Notes: generated by a model not told the origin, from the letters alone. 64,000 bases of DNA from Simmondsia chinensis (GCA_018398585.1 JAGTTD010000011.1:32112164-32176163); one strand, 5' to 3'. Shown: positions 11,177-23,700, counted from the first letter of the stretch. Numbers and translations are program-made.

Positions 11177-12560
11177 TTTGCATATTGTATATTTGTTTGT
11201 CACATGTATTAATATTAATTTAATATATTGTATTATTAATCATTAATAATAATTAACAATAAATTTGGTTAATTTGATAATCATTTTATGTACGGATAGA
11301 GATGATGATAAAACGGATAAAGCTTGTTGTATACAAAGAACCGTCATTTTTGGGGTGGATATAGGTGCAAGCATGTGGGTAGGGCAAGTGGCATACACGT
11401 ACGTAGAAATACCCTCATTAGGTGTAGGGATGATGTTGTATTTGTCATGGTACGCCATTACAAAACTAATTTTAAATAACTACACATGAACATTTTTTTT
11501 GGCAAGTAATTACACAAGTAGTGAATATGAATAAATATAGGCAATTATTACGGGCAGTATGGGGCGGTAAATGATACTATTGGGTGCGAGCTTCAGAGAA
11601 GGAATAAAGATTTGTTTTATACCGTGATTGGTAATAGTCGGCAGGCGGGTATGAATTTTGATGGAGGATGTTATCCCTATATATATATACATATACCTTC
11701 CCTAAACCCTGCTTTTGTGGGAGCCCTTGGAAGCACTAGGTTTGTTGTTGTTGTTGTATCAGATTGATGTGCTAACCTTTAAATTAAAAATGAACAAATA
11801 GTTTGAGTATCAATAAAAATCAAATTTGAATTAATGACATTCTTTTTCTTTTGAAAAGGGAAGAGATATATAAATATATAATTAAATAAAAGATAACGGG
11901 ATAACACATTGAGCAGCCGTTTTATCGCAGTCGGGATAATATATAATCTTCAGATCTTTTTCGATCTCAACTTTAACCTTTTTTTTGTCTCATATCATAT
12001 CTCACCTGATCTGAACTTGAAAAATTTAAAATTTATTGGGATTTCAACTCGAAAATGAACTCACCCGAATTTGGCTCGACTCAACCTCAACCCGACCTGA
12101 GCTAACAAGAAAATCGAAATGAACCAACCCAAGTTTGATCCAATTCGTGATGACCCGAGACTCGAATTAGACCTATCCTATACCTCGAAATAATCCAAAT
12201 AAAAATTCAATTTTTATTATAGAATCTGAATAACATATTGATTATAGTCATTCTATTTTGCAATGTTAATTATGATTTTCAAGGTCCAATAAATATGTTA
12301 TTAAAATAACCTAATAGGTCAATCCGAAATCTAGCACGACCTAAGGATGACCCAATCTACGGTTTAACCTAACTCGAGGTTCACCTGAACCTGAAGATGA
12401 CCTGACCTGAGTATGATCCAATCCTATTTTATACAACACAAGATAGATCCACTGTGCACTAATATGATCCGAACGCAACATAACCCGACCCGACTGTCAT
12501 TTCACCTTTTAATTTTTTTACCTCCTAGTTTAATTCTATTCTTAAAATAAACAGGACTTA
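11177..12560. other. Intergenic region between EC1 and the PHB 5' fragment, copy A
   Basis: AT-rich. At 11,697-11,757 lies a SINE/LINE-type tail (ccctgcttttgtgggagccc... ending in ttgttgttgttg). At 11,916-11,937 is a 22-bp remnant matching the 5' end of the tRNA-Lys gene seen in copy C. From about 11,960 to 12,500 the sequence is rich in imperfect gacc(c/t)ga/aaccc motifs, a degenerate low-complexity repeat. No gene seen. Confidence 0.6.
11916..11937 (+). pseudogene. tRNA-Lys remnant, copy A
   Basis: gccgttttatcgcagtcggg aligns with gccgtcttagctcagccggt, the acceptor and D-arm start of the intact gene at 50,239. The rest of the gene is missing. The position between MITE pair and PHB promoter is the same as in copy C. 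Confidence 0.5.
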
Positions 12561-12599
12561 CCCTTTATAATTTTTTAAAACTCTACCGTGAGTAGTTGA

Positions 12600-14586
12600 A
12601 TGCAGTCATTTCGTTTTAAAGACTTCCATCAAAACCCTAAACCCTTTCTACTCCCCCTACCTGCGCGTCGCTCCAGTCGGTGGATCATCCTCTCTCTGCC
12701 TTTGCGGTTGCAAGGTATAATCCTCTCTCTCTCTCACTTTCTCTCTCAATCTCTCGATTTATTGATTTCGTAGTGTAATACTGATCGATTTCTCGAGGTG
12801 TTATCGATTTTTCTCTAGTTTTCGTGCTTATTTTGATTCGCAATCTGGTTGTTTCCTTAGAAAATGGGGGTTGGATGCGGGAAATACTATCAAATCTTCA
12901 CAAATTTGGTGGCTTTGTTGTGAACGGAACTGATTTCGTGAATTATCTCTCGCTAGTATTCATATTTTGTTTGTTGATCTTTCTTGTTCGCAGTATACGA
13001 GGAAAAAGTAGGATTCATTTACGAGGCACTAATGCACCGGATCTTATTAGACTCCGAAGTTAAGCGTGCTTGGGCGAGAGTAGTACCAGGATTGGTGACC
13101 TCCTGGGAAGTCCTCGTGTCACCGACCCTATAAGGTTGGGGGTCATCGGAAACAGCCTCTCGGTAGGGCTACACCCTGAAGGGTTAAGGCTGCGTATATT
13201 AGCATTGGGTCTGTTGTTGCAGTATACGAGGAAAAAGTATTTGTCTTCTCATATTGTTGCTGTTGTCGTTGACTTGCGCTTTGTTGATCGCGCAAGCGTA
13301 GAGTTTTTTTTGTCTTTGAAGTTCTTCCCCGTGTAACTGCTCCTAGTGAGAATTGGTGGAGGTGTTGTAGTTGGAGAATCATTTATTCCTTTTGGGATGT
13401 GCTCTGTTCATGACACAAACTAAAATTTTGGGTATATAGGATTGTAGAAAGTAGAGGGGGAGGTGGGGAAGAAATTTGGGTAAGGGGGGGTATAATTAGG
13501 GTTAGGGGGAATAAAAACCTGACATAGAGAGAGCGTGGGGAATAGAAACACAACGAGGGAGGGTGCAAATTAAATTTAATATTCAAGATGATAAAAATCA
13601 TTACAATCTTCCTATTTATAAACAAAATTAGGGACACAAAAGTAAATATTAAAATGTCTAAAGAACTTAAATAAAACTAAATATTAAAATCTACTAATTT
13701 CATGGTGTTCCACTCCTTCTTTCCTGTTTTTGGCCCCCATATCAGTTCAAATGTATATAATCACCCGTTAAGAAAATTATGAGGGTAAATGTATGAAATG
13801 AATATGCTTCTTCTAGAACATGTGATTGGTATGTGCCAAAAATGTAGACAGGGGGTAGATTTAGAATTGGCTACTAACATCTTGCCAAATCCACTATTAA
13901 TCAACAATCATTTGGTACTTCTTTCTTGTGTTTGCTTTTGGTCCGTAGTTTCATCTATAGATGTTGTAATGAAGGAAATCATTCCACGAATGAAATCAAT
14001 TTTGCGCCTCTCTCTCTCTCTATGACTTTCTTCTCGCTAATTTCTCTTTGTCTCTCTCTCCCTCTTTTTGTTCTTCAAATAAAAAAATTTAGGTAACAGT
14101 GACACTTCTTTCTTGCATTTCATCATGCAAGTGATGTGAACTGTGGCTATCTATGCTGATTTGTAGTTAAAAGTTACCTTTGTCTCCATACATGGATGTC
14201 TCAGTGTATATTTTCATGTTCCATTATTTTCTAGAGCCTATATGCTATCTGTGTTGTTTTACAGGGTAATGTTGTATATAGAAATGCATAAGATTTGTGA
14301 TGCTTCTCTGTTACTATTCAGACATCATGTTATTGGTTATTGTAGGAATTTTCTGCTTATAGCAGATGTCTCTGTTGGTTTCTTAGGGTAATCGAAAGTT
14401 AGACTAAATTATTGTAATTTCTTAGCTCTACAAAAAATGAATTTCAACAACATGAAAGTTCCGAACGTCCCTAGTGGTGGGCCAGCATCTGCTTTGATTA
14501 AGGCGGGGATTATTAGTGCACTTGGTATCTATGGTGTTGCTAATTCTCTCTACAATGTTGAAGGAGGGCACCGTGCCATTGTGTAA
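12600..14586 (+). pseudogene. Prohibitin 5' fragment, copy A (promoter, 5'UTR intron, first coding exon)
   Basis: Matches the promoter and 5' end of the full PHB gene (34,720-37,300). It has a telo-box aaaccctaaaccc at 12,632-12,644, a 5'UTR exon ending caag/gt at 12,714, and an intron carrying a 5S-headed SINE. The first coding exon runs 14,437-14,586 ([15 protein letters not shown]...GGHRAIV). The acceptor cag just before the ATG has become caa. After codon 49 the sequence switches to an inverted copy of the TFIIA promoter, which supplies a TAA at once. The SPFH domain is missing, so no prohibitin can be made. Confidence 0.88.
13011..13220 (+). mobile_element. 5S-rRNA-headed SINE, copy A (complete)
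   Basis: 210 bp between two perfect 19-bp target duplications, agtatacgaggaaaaagta (12,992-13,010 and 13,221-13,239). The head, from ggat at 13,011 to about 13,118, is 5S rRNA-like. It contains gcactaatgcaccgg, the box A region gttaagcgtgcttgggc, the intermediate element and the box C region ggtgacctcctgggaagt. The 3' half (ggtcatcggaaacagcctct... ggctgcgta... ttgttg) matches the 3' tail of the RTE-type LINEs in this window. The mosaic of pol III 5S promoter plus LINE tail is a SINE design (SINE3-like). It is not a functional 5S gene. Confidence 0.88.
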
Positions 14587-14837
14587 AGTCCAGGAATGAT
14601 TCTACAATCTAACAAGTTAAATCAAGTTTCAAAAGAGTATAGATCACAATCAAATCAACATGATCTACATCTAAAATAATCGTATTCAATCACCAAAATC
14701 CAGGGCTTCAAATTATGAATGAACAAATCAAAATCTAACATTCCAAATCAAATCACGGAGATAGAAATTGGAATCAAAAAAAGAACACATGAAAAATTGA
14801 AGGCAAAATCGAGCCGTTGGTTGAATTTGTCCTTGAT

Positions 14838-14878
<41 letters not shown>

Positions 14879-15278
14879 GCTGCTTGTAGCTGTTGGTGGT
14901 ACTCTGGGTTTGGGCGGATAAATTCTGAGGAATTTATACCCTAATTTTTGCACCTTTTCTTATATATACATCCGACCAACTTGCTATTTTCCTTGGATGA
15001 TTATACCCTTCTGGTTTTTTATAATTTACAGACCGGTCTATTTTGCAATTATATTGCCATTGCAAGCCGGGTTTTGCTTAGTGAACCGGAGGCCGTCTAT
15101 TTTTTTACCTCACAACAACGAAAACAACAACAGTCCCCAGCACCTCAAGGGCTCCCGTGTACGCAGGGTCTGGGAGGGATAGGATGTACGCAGCCTTACC
15201 CCCTCAAGACGGGGCCCTGATGAGAGGCTGTTTCCGAGGATCCCCAACCTGATAGTTACTAGTTAAGAAGGGCATGGA
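14587..15278 (-). repeat. Left arm of fold-back: inverted TFIIA-gamma promoter and 5'UTR, copy A
   Basis: Reverse complement of 16,561-17,222. Reading on the minus strand it holds the LINE/SINE tail, a TATA-like tatataag (about 14,959-14,966), the (GA)n tract (CT run 14,842-14,874), the TFIIA 5'UTR and the start of its intron. It joins the truncated PHB exon directly. A promoter here would point into the PHB fragment in antisense. Confidence 0.85.
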
Positions 15279-16186
15279 AGGGGACACAGACGCTTACCTT
15301 TTTCCATGGGGTGCACCAAGGATTGGCCTTGAGTCTCTTTCTATTCATTTTGATTATGGATGAGCTCACTAGGCACATCTAAGAGGACGTGCCTTGGTGT
15401 ATGCTCTTCGCGGATGATATAGTCCTGGTCGGACAATCTAGGGAGGAGGTGAATGAGAAACTAGAACTTTGGAGAATGACCCTAAAATCGAAAGGTCTAA
15501 GACTCAGTAGATCTAAGGCCGAGTACATGGAACTCAAGTTCTGCACCTCTACTACCATGCCAAGTGCAGAAGTTATCAAGATTGGATCAGAGTGCATACC
15601 ACAGAAAGCGTGCTTCAAATACTTGGGTTCCATGGTGCAATAAGATGATGAATTGGACGCAGATATCAACAACAGGATTAAAATGGGTTAGCATAAGTGG
15701 AGGATGGCCTCTGCGGTACTGTGCGATAGGAAGTTCCCTCTCAAGTTAAAGGGTAAATACTATAAGACTGTAGTGAGACCGGCTATGTCCTACGGGGTAG
15801 AGTGTTGGCCAGTTAATTGTCATCACACGCAGAAGCGGAAGGTTGCGGAGATGAGGATGTTGAGATGGATGTATGGACACACAAGGAAGGACAGGATCCA
15901 GAATGACGTCATAAGAAGTAAATTAGGCGTCGCCCCAATAGAGGATAAGTTAAGGGAGCAACGTCTATGGTGGTTGGGGCATGTCAGGAGGAGACCCACA
16001 ACTGCCCCTCTAAGGAGATGCGAACAACTTCGTATTGCAGACGAGAAGAGAGGAAGAGGCCGGCCAATGAAGAGTTGGATGGAGACAATTCGAAAGGACC
16101 TCGCATACCTTAACCTAAATGAAAAGACGGCCTTAGATAGAGCTCAGTGGAGGATTAGTGTTGGGGTATCCGATTTAGCGGTGTAG
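15279..16186 (+). pseudogene. RTE-type LINE reverse transcriptase fragment, copy A
   Basis: The C-terminal part of an RTE-clade LINE ORF2. It shows [13 protein letters not shown] with the FADD catalytic motif, SKGLRLSRSK, then [20 protein letters not shown] and [18 protein letters not shown]. Stops and frameshifts break it (for example at 15,641-15,643). Endonuclease and N-terminal RT are absent. It forms the spacer of the inverted repeat. Confidence 0.85.
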
Positions 16187-16718
16187 GATTAGGGAGCACA
16201 AGTAATCTACCTCTGTCTATCTACTTTCTCTTTCTCTTTCTCATTCTCTCGCTAATTTCTCTGTCTCTATCCTCCTACACTTTCTATATGCTATACCCTC
16301 CCTATTTGTCGCATGTTGTTGCATGTAGATATTTCTCCTCCTAGCGAGTTTGCTTTTCCCCTTTGCCCTGGTTGCTATGCTCCCTTACTCCCATGCTTAC
16401 ATGTTTCCATGGTTACTTGCTTACATACTTATTTGTCTATATGCTTACATGCTTACTTGCTATATGCTCACATGCCTTGCATGCTTTTCTTGATCTTTAC
16501 ACTTTACATGTTCTTCATGATCTGCATACATGCTTCACATGCTTTACTTACTCTACTTACGTGCCCTTCTTAGCTAGCAACTATCAGGTTGGGGATCCTC
16601 GGAAGCAGCCTCTGATCAAGCCCCCGTCCTGAGGGGGTAAGGCTGCGTACATTCTACCCCTCCCAGACCCTGCGTACGCGAGAGCCCTTGAGGCGCTGGG
16701 GACTGTTGTTGTTGTTGT
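16187..16718 (+). repeat. LINE 3'UTR and (TTG)n tail, copy A
   Basis: Starts with ct-rich sequence, then about 200 bp of reiterated catgcttacatg-like words (16,380-16,560). It ends with the conserved tail ggttggggatcctcgg...gactgttgttgttgttg. The tail is shared with the 5S-headed SINE, consistent with a LINE/SINE partnership. The short ORFs here reflect the word repeats. Confidence 0.75.
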
Positions 16719-17222
16719 GAGTTAAAAAATAGACAGCCTTCAGTTCACTAAGCAAAACCCGGCTTACAATGGCAATATAATTGTAAAATAGACCGGTCTG
16801 TAAATAATAAAAAACTAGAAGGGTATAATTGTCTAAGGAAAATAGCAAGTCGGTCGGATATATATATAAGAAGAGGTGCAAAAATTAGGGTATAACTTCC
16901 TTGGAATTTATCCGTCCAAACCCAGAGTACGACCAACAGCTACAAGCAGCTGCAGAGAGAGAGAGAAATCAAGATAAATTCAACTAATGGTTCGATTTTG
17001 CCTTCGATTTTTCATGTGTTCTTTTCTTTATTCCAATTTCTATCTCCATGATTTGATTTGCAATGTTAGATTTTGATTTGTTCATTTATAATTTGAAGCT
17101 TTGGATTTCTGTGATTGAATATGATTATTTTAGATGTAGATCATGTTGATTTGATTGTGATCTATGCTCTTTTGAAACTTGATTTAACTTGTTAGATTGT
17201 AGAATCATTCATGGACTTTACC
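16561..17222 (+). repeat. Right arm of fold-back: TFIIA-gamma promoter and 5'UTR of copy B
   Basis: Inverted partner of 14,587-15,278. It is the natural upstream region of the copy B TFIIA gene: LINE tail, TATA, (GA)n, 5'UTR and start of the 5'UTR intron. Confidence 0.85.
16859..16870 (+). promoter_or_regulatory. TATA box of TFIIA-gamma copy B
   Basis: tatatatataag, about 140 bp after the LINE tail and before a ga-repeat leader. The same motif precedes copy D (55,574-55,583) and lies inverted in the left arms. The transcript start is inferred to be about 30 bp downstream. Confidence 0.6.
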
Positions 17223-17700
17223 CATTAGCTTAAGTTCTTGAAAGAAGTTGGTATTAGGATGTTGTTGATGAAGAGGTCCCGGGGTTTGAATCCTAGTAGC
17301 CCTCACTTTCAATATTGACATAATTTAAGCCAAGCTAAGAGGTAGTCCTGTGTAATATCCACGCTTTAAATCTAATGGGCATTCGCATGAGGGGTATGCT
17401 AGATTATAAAACCATTCCTAGACCTTTACATATCAACTTAAGTTTTTGGGAAAAGTTGGTTCTTCGAAATGGTACCCGAGCCTTGTTGACGAAAATGTCA
17501 CAGGTTCAAATCCCAAAGCCCCCAATTGCAATATTAACATAATTCAAGCCCAAGGCGTGAAGTGGGCTTGTGCTATATCCAGCTTTAAGCCCAACGGTCA
17601 TTTGCATGATGGAAGCATGTTAGATTATAAAAACATTTCTGATTCTTGACCCATCAGCTTAAGCTTTTAGGAAAAGTTGGTTCTTTGACATAACTTCTAC
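17223..17700 (+). repeat. Direct repeats in the TFIIA-gamma 5'UTR intron, copy B
   Basis: Two diverged repeats of about 200-225 bp (from about 17,223 and 17,423) plus a short third start at 17,650. Each contains agcttaag, ggtttgaatcc or ggttcaaatcc, and agattataaaa. The block ends at the acceptor ctgcag. Confidence 0.6.
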
Positions 17701-17721
17701 TATTCTGCAGATCACGGTGAT

Positions 17722-20700
17722 ATGGCGACATTCGAGCTGTACCGTAGGTCGACGATCGGGATGTGCTTGACTGAAACATTGGATGAGATGGTCCAGAGTG
17801 GTGTACTCAACCCGGAGCTCGCCATTCAAGTTCTTGTCCAGTTTGATAAGGTCTAAAAATGCTTTCTTTTGGGGGCTTGTGGTCATGATTACTTTTACTG
17901 GTTTCCTTTTTTGTCGTGCAATGTGTTAATGTGGCTTGGTCTAAGGAATTTCGGCTGCATTTTGTTGCAGTCAATGACCGAAGCGCTTGAATCCCAAGTG
18001 AAGAGCAAGGTGTCAATCAAGGTATAGGCTTGTTGTTTTTCTTACTTCAAAGTTTTTGTTGTTCTTTAAATTGTTTGATTATGGAATCTGCAGATAATGG
18101 ACTAGAATGGTATTAATTAACTATTTAGGCTTCAATTTGATTTGGAACCTTAGCTGTTGGGAGTCTCTTTTTGGGCCTAAAAACCATCGAGGGAGAATAC
18201 GTTTGGGGCTGCTTGAGAATGTGCAGTAGCTGCGCTAATTTCTTTGGCACATATTATGTGAAATATATTTTGTAGGAAGTTGAACGAGGGGAAAGGTTTT
18301 TAATGATGCCACAAGGCCCCAGTCCGGAGAAGTCTAATATTCACTAAAGATAGGGGCTTATTTATCCTTTTGATATTTCTTTGGGTATAGTCCACCATTT
18401 CTTTCTTGCATTCTGAGTTAGAATGATTGTCATAATCACCTTAGATTGTCTCGTAGATGAAAAAGAGCTTAGCAACTGGAAGTGTTGCATAAATGCTTAG
18501 TTATGACTTTGCTGAATAGATCTAAGAGTAAGATGTCAATTGATTACTTGGTCATGTGGAAAACCCCATGGGTGAGTGATGATTGAACTACAAGTAGATC
18601 CGACAGAGAGGAAGGAAGGAAAAGGAACAGAGGCAAAGAGCTGGCTGCGAAACAATTGAATTCATACCAAGGGTACTTTTATTTCACATGGACACACACA
18701 AATACACATGTTTTTTTTGGGATGGAGTGTCTAAGTGTGGAAGGTCTCACATCCCTGGGTAAATAGTTGGTGTTATAATGCCAATGAAGATTCTTTTAAT
18801 AGTAAAACACTGAAAAATTGAGGTTCTAGAATGAGAGGTCAGAGGTTCATATCTCCAATCTTGGTTGCTCAAAAAATTAAAATATATTGGTGTTATAACT
18901 CAGAGCACGGAGTCTGACGAAAGCTTTTGTATGACATAAGGTTGTCAAATTTCATGTCATGGACCGTTACATAATAGTACTTTCATAATGCATAAAAAAT
19001 GAAGGTTATATGAGTATTAAACGTTTGCATATATGGTTAACAACTTATGTTCCCTAAAAAAAATCCAAAGCAACCGGTGGTGACCTATTACGAAATGCAT
19101 AAAAAACCTTATTTCTGCTTTAGGCGACTACTACTTGCTATTTGATTCCATGACTCTTAAGGGGCACAAAAGTTCTGCTGACCTTGCATGGTTAGGAACC
19201 TTTTCTTCTTTTAGAAAATCAAAGTATCACTTTCTTCATTGAACAGAATAGTGCAAAATTCGGCACTTGTGATTATGTTAGGTGATTAGCGGCTCTTTAC
19301 ATAGAAATTGATTTCTGCATTGCAATCTTAGTTGTACTTGTACCCGTGTTTAGGGGTAGGATCGTGTGCAAGTTGACTAGGAAGGGTTGGGACTCCTCTT
19401 GTTTTGGTGTTAATGACCTTGTTTAATGCAAGAGACGTTTAAACTTCAAAGAAATCTATTGTACCTCGTACATTCTTTTACATTAGTATTTCGAAAAAGA
19501 AGGAAAAACTTCGGAAATTAGGTTGAATTTTGATATCTAGATAAGGGTGAATTGGATTTTCAGTTCGAAAATGACCTTGAATCCAGGATCTGTCAAGGAT
19601 CGAGAAGTCTAAGAAGGTAAGTTTAGACTGAGAACTTGAATTAGAATGATTGGATTTTATAGGTGAAATATATTGTGTGCACTCCTACCTAAAGTTGTCC
19701 CTAACTGAACCCTAATAGCTTCAAAATCTATCCTCACCTACAGGAGGCATCATGTGAGGGGAAGTTACAACTCTTTGGTAGTATGTGCTAATAACCACGG
19801 TAGATGCTAGGGGTTTGCAAACTTGGAATAGGATTCATCTTACTTCGTGATTGCTCATGCGCATGGTTCTAATAGAGGAGAATCCCAAACTCGAGAAACT
19901 GAATTTGGTATTCAAATAAGGAAGCTTTGGTTAAAGCGGATGGGATCTTCAGTTAAGAGTGACCTTGCAGCCAAATCTTTTGAAAATTTTCAATCTAATT
20001 GAATCAGGAATTTGAATTTTATTTGATTGAGTTTTAGTTGTGAATCTATATCAGAATCTCTTTTAATGGTTTTGGTTGTTGGAATGATTGTCAGTCAAGG
20101 CAGCAGGACGGCTCTTTGGCTGCTTATTCATTTTTCATTTTATTAAATTCAGTATCTATCTTGTTGATGTAAATGAAGGAAAATGGCAAGATGTGAACTC
20201 GATTAGGTAATTAGACATTGTGAAATAGTTCAATACTTTGCCTGAAATCAAATATTTCCTGGAAAAAAAAAGAGGCTCTGAGAGGATATTCCAAAATCCA
20301 ATCCTGAAATGTTTATTGTGTCTGGTGAATGAGCACAGTTAGTCTCTGTATTGAGAAACTTTTCTGAGAGTAGGTAATAATGTAGATAACTTTGCAGAGA
20401 TAGTTGCTTTATTTTGCAGATTTTTTTTAAAAATCAAATGCAGTGAGTTATATGATTATAATCAGATTTAGGTAGTACATGTGTTTTGTGAACATTAGGG
20501 TGTGCGTATTTAGATTGTTGCAGATGAGATTATGTGCCCTTGAGGAAATAGAGGAATTGGTCGATGATTTTAAATCTGGTGTATTCGCAACTGGACTACG
20601 GGTGCTTGGGATTGACTTTTCGGTGGTAAAGACCCAAGTCAAGTCTCATAAGCAGATTTATGCAGATGCTTGGTTTGTCCGTTCCATGGGAATGAACATA

Positions 20701-23700
20701 ACTTAATGGCTGTGGTTACTGCAACATGTAGTGGATATGCCAGTATTTCGTTATATAATGTGATGATCATGATTTGATTTCATGTATCAAAAGTTCTGCA
20801 TATTTTTGAGGGGTTTATGTTGTCACAACCACTTCCATGAGATTGTTGAAAGAAAGTCCGCGTGAAACTATAATCTATTCTGTCCCTTTTCTTTCAGGTT
20901 TTTGGTTATCATCAAGGATATTGTTGTTTGTGTGTGTGTGTGTGTATATACACACACACACACACACACATAAGAAAGAGCTATCAATGAGATTAGGTAT
21001 AGTGTAGTCCCTTCCCTGGAACATCCTTTATGAGATTTGCTGCTTTATTTTAATGAATTGACTCTAGGGTTAGTCATTGTACAATGACTGAGTGCATCGA
21101 TCCCAAACTACATGTAGTCTGCGCAACAGTTCCTCATAAAGGATTGTATGGAGGGAAAGAAATGTTAACCTAATGACTTTCAAGTTAGTCATATATTTTT
21201 TTTTTGTGTGTGTTTTTTTGCGGAGGTGGGGGGTTTGTTTCCACAGTACTCCCGAGTTTGTCAACGTTGAAAGCCAACCTGCTTCGACATACTGAAGCCA
21301 ATTTCTTAAACGAAGTAGTCCCATCACTTAACGTGGTGAACATCTCTTTCTCTGAGTCAGTTTCCTACTAGATTGAATTGCTGGACATGCCTTAAGCTAT
21401 GTGTCCAATACATTGGTGCGAAAATTTTGTAGCGATATGGTAAAGGGGATGTGTTTGGTTTGCGTTTGCAGTAAGATAGTTATAAACCAATTTAAATTCT
21501 TTGTGTCACACTGGAATAGTTCCCGGAGGTGGTTATGGGGAGTTTGTTAAGCAATGTCAGTATGTGCATCCGTGCATACCTTGAGCAGCTTACTATGGCA
21601 AGTGAGAGGGTCATGAGCCTTTATTTCCTGGTGAAATGAGCTAAATCTTATTGAGATAGAAGGAGAAAAGGTCAAGATATTGATTTAAGATATCTAATAA
21701 TTTAAATTGTTGTAATTTCTATCTGGTTAGGACATATTATTAGTTAATGTTGGTTTAGGGCATAATTTGACTTTTAATAGCCTTATTTGTTATTATTATA
21801 TTATGAATTTATTATTATCCATTTAGGAGTTTATTTTCACTTGGAATTCTAATTTTTTCCCCATAAATATTGACGTAATTAGAGTCTAAGGACATAGCAT
21901 AAGACTATTTGAATCAATTCAGTTTTTTTTTATTTCTTGAGTACATGGTTATCTTCTTCTAGTTGGTTAGATACATGGTTGTTCAACCGTCCTTCTAGAA
22001 TGTGCTTTGGGATACTTAGCTTATTGTTTTGTAGACGTCGATACTGTATGATGTTGGTGTCACGAATCTAAGTCCGTGACTTGGATAATTTTTGAGAAGG
22101 ATTGAGAGAGAGAAAGATTAAGGAGGGAGATTAGAGAATAGATGAAGGAAAGAAGAGGATTTTTAGTAGAAGGAAAGAGTGAGAGAGTGACGGTTGAAGG
22201 AGAGAGGGAAAGTGAGAATTCAGATTGTTGTATTTTTCTTTTGATGATTCAAAATGCAAGGTACCAACTTTTTATATAGAGTTTGGGAGGGGGCAACCCC
22301 GGTACACACACACATACACCCCCTAGTCAAAATACATTTAATGCTACTAATTTACTTGCAAGAAAAATAAACCTTATCCTACCTACTCCCCCATGGGAAA
22401 CCGGCTAATACAAGCAACTGGTACCCATCCTTCTAATTTAAAATATTTTCTACTAATTAATATTAAATTTTACATTACATAATTTGTACAAAATAACAAT
22501 AGCAAAAAATGACTACTTGACACGGTCCAAGTGGGCTGTTCGGTCATGGCACATGACAATCCCTTCCCTTCAAACAATCCTTGTCCTCGAGGATTAAAAC
22601 TTGGAAATTGCTGTAAGACAAGTCTTCCCAAGTTTCTTTCTCCTCGATGCCGTTGGTCCAGTGTACCTTGATCTTAGGTACTCTCTTACCCTCGTGCTTG
22701 TCCCAATGTCGTTCTATGACTCTTGTAGGTTCGATGGTAGCAGCTTCACTTTTCTTGGCCTTCTTTAATTTCTTCATCACCTGTTCGTCCTTCTTCTTAA
22801 CCGTTTGAACTACCCATTTGTGAGACAACGAGTTTAAGTTAGCCTTTTTGCTTCTGCCCCTAAAGCGTGATCTCCTTGCCCTCCTCGCGGCATGTGAGTT
22901 GGAGTGCGGTGAAGTCAAAAGTGATGGGTCTGTACTTCTGAAGCCATTCTACCCCCAATACTAAGTCATGGCCCTTCAAGTTCAAGGCCCAAAGGTTGTC
23001 CTTGAACGTGACTCCTGGTGCCTTCCATTCAATCTCGGGACAACGTGAGTAACTCACTAAAGCTTCTCCGTTGGCCACGGTCACGTCCATAGCTGCTATA
23101 GGGAGAGTCGGCAGCTTGAGCTTCTTAATCAAGTGCTCATCAATGAAACTGTGGGTGCTTCCATTGTTTACGAGAATCATTACGGGTCTTCCCTTGATGC
23201 TTCCTTTGATTCTGAAGGTGTTGTGCACGACCTTTCCTTCCAAGGCACACAACAAGACTTCCATTTTTTCTTCTTCTGCTTTATTTGTTTCCTCCTCTTG
23301 GCTCAATTCTTCCTCCACCTCTCTCATACTGTTGAGTTGCTTAGGTTTGCACACATGACCGGGATAATATTGCTCTTCACGTTGATAGCAGCTGCCGTGA
23401 TCACGTGTGGGCTGTGAGAACCTGGCTGACACGGTGGGTCCTCCTTTGGACACGGTTGGTTTGGACACGGATTGGGATGAGGACTGTGGCTGCTGTGTCT
23501 AGTTCAGCGTGAGGGACTTAGTAACGGTTTCGTCCCTGCGGACCTGGACAGGTCTTGGTGTTGGATGCATAATGGTCCTTAGTTCTTCCACTGCAACTTC
23601 TTGTAGCCTAGCTTGCTCAAAAGCCGTACTTAAGTCTGGAGGTTTTCCAGCCTTTATTGTGGCTCGTAGGGCTGGCTTAAGTCCACTGATGAAGCTTGAG

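Noticed and set aside
12632..12644. Telomeric repeat or chromosome end
   Set aside because: Only one and a half aaaccct units at a promoter position shared with the full PHB gene; it fits a telo-box.
13024..13118. Functional 5S rRNA gene
   Set aside because: It has several changes from plant 5S, lacks a proper 3' end and terminator, and is fused to a LINE-type tail between target repeats, so it is a SINE head.
14948..15220. ORF in the inverted TFIIA promoter arm
   Set aside because: Covers an inverted TATA, leader and LINE tail; the same frame appears in each arm only because the arms are copies.
16313..16632. Hydrophobic ORFs in the LINE 3'UTR (also 33,516-33,823 and 55,032-55,340)
   Set aside because: They arise from the catgcttacatg word repeats in several frames and have no independent support.
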